A DNA stretch of 64,000 bases from positions 16,392,695-16,456,694 of the forward strand of contig OX246743.1 in NCBI GenBank assembly GCA_945910005.1, in the 5' to 3' direction. Positions 56,942-64,000 of this stretch are shown one piece after another. A program made the position numbers and the translations under genes. This stretch comes from Isoperla grammatica. Its lineage: Eukaryota > Arthropoda > Insecta > Plecoptera > Perlodidae. The notes under the pieces were generated by a model that was not told where the DNA came from, ran no database searches, and saw nothing but the letters and a program-made list of their open reading frames with translations. The stretch's first letter is position 1; every line of letters starts with the position of its first letter.

Positions 56942-56944
<3 letters not shown>

Positions 56945-57963
56945 TCTAACTGAAGCATTTTATCTCGTGGCACTTTAGTCGTATGTATTATTCTGTATGT
57001 TGCATTTAGGACAGACGGAATGAATGTGTGATGTGACTAAATGCTTATTTACACTTGAAACGAGCGGCGACGTTTCGGCCACTGGAGACACGACAGCTGA
57101 CAAGGCGCGCTATTTTCACGAGTCTGATAGTAGTGAGTAGCGTGACGACGAGTGAACGGCATTACAGAGACATACGAATGGAAAGTACACCGACCGAAGT
57201 CAAATATAGTATTACTATTACGGTGTTGAATCCGTTTGTCCTATCCTACTTAGTATAATGTTGTCGCATTTAAGTTCAGTGTCTATAGAACCAATATCAA
57301 CCAACCGGGTTGGTTTAGTCAGCTTTAAATTAAAGTCCCCCACTGAAAATCAGTTTCGTTCTGAGTGGAGTGGGTAGATTCTAAATGTGATTTTTTTTAT
57401 TTTATTTAAATAGAAGTTTTGCTTTGTTAAATACATGTATGCCCGATTAAAATATTGACTCAAAAAATGTATCTAAATTAAATGTCACGAATTTTACAAA
57501 TTCTGAGAAATCTGGATCCTGCGTACATCTGTTTTATGTATGAAACAAAAACTCGCATTGAGATTGATGCAAAGGTACGCGCCAGATGCATAGTCAAATT
57601 AAATAGATGATTTGTTTACGGTTGCTTGCTATGATATTGTTTTATTACATGCTATTTTCCATAAAAAGAAAAAACTCCATAGTAACCACAATCAAACTCG
57701 GCTGTGCTCACTGGATCCAGATGCACGCGTTAAGAACAGTTCCGTGCAAGTAGTTTGCCACACGTTGAGTACAGTTCCGTGCAAGTAGTTTTCACTCTCG
57801 GCCAGTGAGTACACGCATAATATTATCTCGAACGCATCGAAGCCTGTATTACACGGCATTTTGTATTACGGCTTTAGTAGTAGAGCGCGTAAATAAACAG
57901 TCTAGACCTCGAGAGTCGAGAAGGCTGTGCTCTGACGCGTTGAACCGAGAGAACTGCGCCTTG
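56942..57963. other. No gene recognised
   Basis: Holds the second copy of dispersed repeat D2 and a 46-bp direct repeat around 57736-57795 (CAGTTCCGTGCAAGTAGTTT twice). The last 60 bases contain a degenerate half-unit of the following 66-bp satellite (GAGAAGGCTGTGCTC). Confidence 0.5.
57333..57380. repeat. Dispersed repeat family D2, copy 2
   Basis: CCCCCACTGAAAATCAGTTTC, CTGAGTGGAG and GTGGGTAGATT match 10981-11041 in order, with a T-rich stretch after both. Confidence 0.5.
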
Positions 57964-60900
57964 GAGATAGTATAGAAGGCTGTGATCGGCGGAGAATGTA
58001 GATAGCGCGCACAGTGCCAATATGGCCGAGAGATAGTATAGAAGGCTGTGATCGGCGGAGAATGTAGATAGCGCGCACAGTGCCAATATGGCCGAGAGAT
58101 AGTATAGAAGGCTGTGATCGGCGGAGAATGTAGATAGCGCGCACAGTGCCAATATGGCCGAGAGATAGTATAGAAGGCTGTGATCGGCGGAGAATGTAGA
58201 TAGCGCGCACAGTGCCAATATGGCCGAGAGATAGTATAGAAGGCTGTGATCGGCGGAGAATGTAGATAGCGCGCACAGTGCCAATATGGCCGAGAGATAG
58301 TATAGAAGGCTGTGATCGGCGGAGAATGTAGATAGCGCGCACAGTGCCAATATGGCCGAGAGATAGTATAGAAGGCTGTGATCGGCGGAGAATGTAGATA
58401 GCGCGCACAGTGCCAATATGGCCGAGAGATAGTATAGAAGGCTGTGATCGGCGGAGAATGTAGATAGCGCGCACAGTGCCAATATGGCCGAGAGATAGTA
58501 TAGAAGGCTGTGATCGGCGGAGAATGTAGATAGCGCGCACAGTGCCAATATGGCCGAGAGATAGTATAGAAGGCTGTGATCGGCGGAGAATGTAGATAGC
58601 GCGCACAGTGCCAATATGGCCGAGAGATAGTATAGAAGGCTGTGATCGGCGGAGAATGTAGATAGCGCGCACAGTGCCAATATGGCCGAGAGATAGTATA
58701 GAAGGCTGTGATCGGTGGAGAATGTAGATAGCGCGCACAGTGCCAATATGGCCGAGAGATAGTATAGAAGGCTGTGATCGGCGGAGAATGTAGATAGCGC
58801 GCACAGTGCCAATATGGCCGAGAGATAGTATAGAAGGCTGTGATCGGCGGAGAATGTAGATAGCGCGCACAGTGCCAATATGGCCGAGAGATAGTATAGA
58901 AGGCTGTGATCGGCGGAGAATGTAGATAGCGCGCACAGTGCCAATATGGCCGAGAGATAGTATAGAAGGCTGTGATCGGCGGAGAATGTAGATAGCGCGC
59001 ACAGTGCCAATATGGCCGAGAGATAGTATAGAAGGCTGTGATCGGCGGAGAATGTAGATAGCGCGCACAGTGCCAATATGGCCGAGAGATAGTATAGAAG
59101 GCTGTGATCGGCGGAGAATGTAGATAGCGCGCACAGTGCCAATATGGCAGAGAGATAGTATAGAAGGCTGTGATCGGCGGAGAATGTAGATAGCGCGCAC
59201 AGTGCCAATATGGCCGAGAGATAGTATAGAAGGCTGTGATCGGCGGAGAATGTAGATAGCGCGCACAGTGCCAATATGGCCGAGAGATAGTATAGAAGGC
59301 TGTGATCGGCGGAGAATGTAGATAGCGCGCACAGTGCCAATATGGCCGAGAGATAGTATAGAAGGCTGTGATCGGCGGAGAATGTAGATAGCGCGCACAG
59401 TGCCAATATGGCCGAGAGATAGTATAGAAGGCTGTGATCGGCGGAGAATGTAGATAGCGCGCACAGTGCCAATATGGCCGAGAGATAGTATAGAAGGCTG
59501 TGATCGGCGGAGAATGTAGATAGCGCGCACAGTGCCAATATGGCCGAGAGATAGTATAGAAGGCTGTGATCGGCGGAGAATGTAGATAGCGCGCACAGTG
59601 CCAATATGGCCGAGAGATAGTATAGAAGGCTGTGATCGGCGGAGAATGTAGATAGCGCGCACAGTGCCAATATGGCCGAGAGATAGTATAGAAGGCTGTG
59701 ATCGGCGGAGAATGTAGATAGCGCGCACAGTGCCAATATGGCCGAGAGATAGTATAGAAGGCTGTGATCGGCGGAGAATGTAGATAGCGCGCACAGTGCC
59801 AATATGGCCGAGAAATAGTATAGAAGGCTGTGATCGGCGGAGAATGTAGATAGCGCGCACAGTGCCAATATGGCCGAGAGATAGTATAGAAGGCTGTGAT
59901 CGGCGGAGAATGTAGATAGCGCGCACAGTGCCAATATGGCCGAGAGATAGTATAGAAGGCTGTGATCGGCGGAGAATGTAGATAGCGCGCACAGTGCCAA
60001 TATGGCCGAGAGATAGTATAGAAGGCTGTGATCGGCGGAGAATGTAGATAGCGCGCACAGTGCCAATATGGCCGAGAGATAGTATAGAAGGCTGTGATCG
60101 GCGGAGAATGTAGATAGCGCGCACAGTGTTAATATGGCCGAGAGATAGTATAGAAGGCTGTGATCGGCGGAGAATGTAGATAGCGCGCACAGTGCCAATA
60201 TGGCAGAGAGATAGTATAGAAGGCTGTGATCGGCGGAGAATGTAGATAGCGCGCACAGTTTCAATATGGCCGAGAGATAGTATAGAAGGCTGTGATCGGC
60301 GGAGAATGTAGATAGCGCGCACAGTGCCAATATGGCCGAGAGATAGTATAGAAGGCTGTGATCGGCGGAGAATGTAGATAGCGCGCACAGTGCCAATATG
60401 GCCGAGAGATAGTATAGAAGGCTGTGATCGGCGGAGAATGTAGATAGCGCGCACAGTGCCAATATGGCCGAGAGATAGTATAGAAGGCTGTGATCGGCGG
60501 AGAATGTAGATAGCGCGCACAGTGCCAATATGGCAGAGAGATAGTATAGAAGGCTGTGATCGGCGGAGAATGTAGATAGCGCGCACAGTGCCAATATGGC
60601 TGAGAGATAGTATAGAAGGCTGTGATCGGCGGAGAATGTAGATAGCGCGCACAGTGCCAATATGGCCGAGAGATAGTATAGAAGGCTGTGATCGGCGGAG
60701 AATGTAGATAGCGCGCACAGTGCCAATATGGCCGAGAGATAGTATAGAAGGCTGTGATCGGCGGAGAATGTAGATAGCGCGCACAGTGCCAATATGGCCG
60801 AGAGATAGTATAGAAGGCTGTGATCGGCGGAGAATGTAGATAGCGCGCACAGTGCCAATATGGCCGAGAGATAGTATAGAAGGCTGTGATCGGCGGAGAA

Positions 60901-62784
60901 TGTAGATAGCGCGCACAGTGCCAATATGGCCGAGAGATAGTATAGAAGGCTGTGATCGGCGGAGAATGTAGATAGCGCGCACAGTGCCAATATGGCCGAG
61001 AGATAGTATAGAAGGCTGTGATCGGCGGAGAATGTAGATAGCGCGCACAGTGCCAATATGGCCGAGAGATAGTATAGAAGGCTGTGATCGGCGGAGAATG
61101 TAGATAGCGCGCACAGTGCCAATATGGCCGAGAGATAGTATAGAAGGCTGTGATCGGCGGAGAATGTAGATAGCGCGCACAGTGCCAATATGGCCGAGAG
61201 ATAGTATAGAAGGCTGTGATCGGCGGAGAATGTAGATAGCGCGCACAGTGCCAATATGGCAGAGAGATAGTATAGAAGGCTGTGATCGGCGGAGAATGTA
61301 GATAGCGCGCACAGTGCCAATATGGCCGAGAGATAGTATAGAAGGCTGTGATCGGCGGAGAATGTAGATAGCGCGCACAGTGCCAATATGGCCGAGAGAT
61401 AGTATAGAAGGCTGTGATCGGCGGAGAATGTAGATAGCGCGCACAGTGCCAATATGGCCGAGAGATAGTATAGAAGGCTGTGATCGGCGGAGAATGTAGA
61501 TAGCGCGCACAGTGCCAATATGGCCGAGAGATAGTATAGAAGGCTGTGATCGGCGGAGAATGTAGATAGCGCGCACAGTGCCAATATGGCAGAGAGATAG
61601 TATAGAAGGCTGTGATCGGCGGAGAATGTAGATAGCGCGCACAGTGCCAATATGGCTGAGAGATAGTATAGAAGGCTGTGATCGGCGGAGAATGTAGATA
61701 GCGCGCACAGTGCCAATATGGCCGAGAGATAGTATAGAAGGCTGTGATCGGCGGAGAATGTAGATAGCGCGCACAGTGCCAATATGGCTGAGAGATAGTA
61801 TAGAAGGCTGTGATCGGCGGAGAATGTAGATAGCGCGCACAGTGCCAATATGGCCGAGAGATAGTATAGAAGGCTGTGATCGGCGGAGAATGTAGATAGC
61901 GCGCACAGTGCCAATATGGCAGAGAGATAGTATAGAAGGCTGTGATCGGCGGAGAATGTAGATAGCGCGCACAGTGCCAATATGGCCGAGAGATAGTATA
62001 GAAGGCTGTGATCGGCGGAGAATGTAGATAGCGCGCACAGTGCCAATATGGCAGAGAGATAGTATAGAAGGCTGTGATCGGCGGAGAATGTAGATAGCGC
62101 GCACAGTGCCAATATGGCCGAGAGATAGTATAGAAGGCTGTGATCGGCGGAGAATGTAGATAGCGAGCACAGTGCCAATATGGCCGAGAGATAGTATAGA
62201 AGGCTGTGATCGGCGGAGAATGTAGATAGCGCGCACAGTGCCAATATGGCCGAGAGATAGTATAGAAGGCTGTGATCGGCGGAGAATGTAGATAGCGCGC
62301 ACAGTGCCAATATGGCCGAGAGATAGTATAGAAGGCTGTGATCGGCGGAGAATGTAGATAGCGCGCACAGTGCCAATATGGCCGAGAGATAGTATAGAAG
62401 GCTGTGATCGGCGGAGAATGTAGATAGCGCGCACAGTGCCAATATGGCCGAGAAATAGTATAGAAGGCTGTGATCGGCGGAGAATGTAGATAGCGCGCAC
62501 AGTGCCAATATGGCCGAGAGATAGTATAGAAGGCTGTGATCGGCGGAGAATGTAGATAGCGCGCACAGTGCCAATATGGCCGAGAGATAGTATAGAAGGC
62601 TGTGATCGGCGGAGAATGTAGATAGCGCGCACAGTGCCAATATGGCCGAGAAATAGTATAGAAGGCTGTGATCGGCGGAGAATGTAGATAGCGCGCACAG
62701 TGCCAATATGGCCGAGAGATAGTATAGAAGGCTGTGATCGGCGGAGAATGTAGATAGCGCGCACAGTGCCAATATGGCCGAGAA
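57964..62784. repeat. 66-bp satellite, about 73 copies
   Basis: Unit GGCCGAGAGATAGTATAGAA, GGCTGTGATCGGCGGAGAAT, GTAGATAGCGCGCACAGTGC, CAATAT, 66 bp, divisible by three. Two minus-strand frames remain open throughout, 1651 and 1649 codons, with 22-residue repeats (SAILALCALSTFSADHSLLYYL-type in one, basic in the other). Two unrelated open frames over the same DNA, with changes that ignore codon position, argue against coding. Copies are nearly identical, with rare single changes such as GGCAGAG, GGCTGAG and GAGAAAT. The unit holds GCCA-ATA-TGGC and a GCGCGC word. Confidence 0.97.
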
Positions 62785-64000
62785 AAGTGGCCATAAAACG
62801 GATTTTAGACGGTTCAATGTTTCGTTCAAGTTTTCTTGAATTCAAGGACAAGAATGAATCGAATAAAGTGGAACATTGTTGCTCGAGCTGGTATACTTTT
62901 ACGAAAAATAAATTAACGAAAATTAAATTTGCTCCCGGTGTAATAAATGCTTGATTCCTCCAGCTCAGAAACTCAGAACCCTTTAACCAATCACGTGCCT
63001 TATTCAGTATGTAAACGACCTAAACCATCGGCTACATAGCGCGTAATTGCCTACACGGGTGGAGGAAGTAATTTGACGCACAATTTCACACCCGATTAAT
63101 AAACGAATCATCAATCGAAGCAAAAGTAAGGATGTGCAAAATTGGGCTAGGTTATTCACTTCATGCAACTGCATCTGATACTTCACACAGGTAATTCACG
63201 TTCATACGTTGGTATTAATCATTATACCGAGACTAGATTCTTTTAGGTCGAATGCACAATCATATTTTTGTAATGAATGCGTATTTTATATCGCGGTTAG
63301 TGATTTAAATAGCCATAACGTTATATCACACAGTGTAACGAACGAAAAGCTCAAGTGCTGCGATCTGGCGGCCGTGCACTCGTGTGGGACAACGGCGAAC
63401 TAATGGTTTTAACGACTGTGGCGCTCGAACAAACTAACCGTCGCGCGGCAGCACTTCGAACTAATGACCACCACAACGTACAGAGTTTATTCGCAGCTGT
63501 CTGCGGTGCGGTTCATTTGCAGTTACAAAATAACAGATCCGCGCTACGAACAGACGGTGGGGAAAATTACATTTTCAATAAGAGAACAATAGAATGGTGA
63601 ATGACAAGCATATAAATCTCGAGTTAAATAAAATATGATATGAGATAAATCAATTTTTAAAGGGGCATTGTATTTTTTTAAACGATGTGATTAGGAACGC
63701 GAGATAAAAAGAAATAGTACAGCCAGGGCTAGTAGAAAAAGCGAAGATTGCAGGAAATGTACGAAATTTGTAAGATTCATTATGATTGATTGAATTTCCC
63801 TAAATCTGTAATGAATAAAACGTATACGGGGGGATTAATGATAATAGTTGATGAAAATTGTACGAACACATCCGACGACAATTCGAAACTGTATTTACAA
63901 AAACTATTTCTAAATCATAACCATTAAATATAAAATCCCACATTCAGCGTCTTAATTAGTTACGGACTTTTGATTAGTGTTTAACAAACACCAACAAGTA
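62785..64000. other. No gene recognised
   Basis: Frames up to 81 codons (63355-63600) without motifs. AT-rich, no repeat or RNA gene seen. Confidence 0.5.

Noticed and set aside
57874..62851. Membrane-type repeat protein over the 66-bp array
   Set aside because: A second unrelated frame is equally long over the same DNA, no signal of selection is visible, and the flanking sequence offers no coding exons.

Overview
The window looks like non-genic, repeat-dominated nuclear DNA of an animal, most likely a marine invertebrate. The base composition is AT-rich. It carries decayed metazoan-type transposons (hAT, piggyBac-like and non-LTR fragments), tRNA-derived and 5S rRNA-derived SINEs, and microsatellites. 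I find no intact host protein-coding gene, no rRNA gene and no convincing functional tRNA gene. The species cannot be fixed from the sequence.

About a third of the window is five homogeneous satellite arrays. They are a 38-bp array (20.07-21.96 kb, about 50 copies), a 75-bp array (22.64-29.69 kb, about 94 copies), a 27-bp array (29.71-31.06 kb, about 50 copies), a 60-bp array (46.92-53.55 kb, about 110 copies) and a 66-bp array (57.96-62.78 kb, about 73 copies). Long open frames run through them on one or both strands. They are best explained by a stop-free unit being copied, not by real proteins. Smaller tandem repeats (87, 47, 150, 74, 46, about 74, 98 and 160 bp) fill much of the rest.

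The most unusual content is two large inverted-repeat structures. The one at 13.04-16.77 kb is a near-identical palindrome: arms of about 1.5 kb, a spacer of 0.68 kb, and four 150-bp subrepeats in each arm. The one at 42.80-46.37 kb is an older foldback with diverged arms. Each contains a frameshifted gene of what I recognise as the same broad family of multi-copy, uncharacterised animal proteins, with FEN/PIN-nuclease-like acidic motifs (VFDxY, DADVLI, PDTDVLIL) and a G-x-D-T/N-T/G signature. In the first element the 3' half of the gene is inverted and duplicated. In the second it is the 5' half. Both are pseudogenes.

Between these lie a 189-bp MITE flanked by TTAA, a 731-bp piggyBac-like non-autonomous element, a 301-bp foldback element, C-terminal remnants of hAT transposase and of two retroelements, two copies of a 5S-derived SINE, three tRNA-derived SINE heads, a near-perfect 88-nt hairpin at 8.5 kb, and a degenerate hammerhead-ribozyme-like motif at 22.4 kb.

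No genes here form an operon or pathway. The window records transposition, inverted duplication and repeated satellite amplification. Several arrays carry dense transcription-factor-like motifs (TATA/CRE/kappaB in the 60-bp unit, FOX/YY1-like in the 38-bp unit), which is the most testable functional idea.
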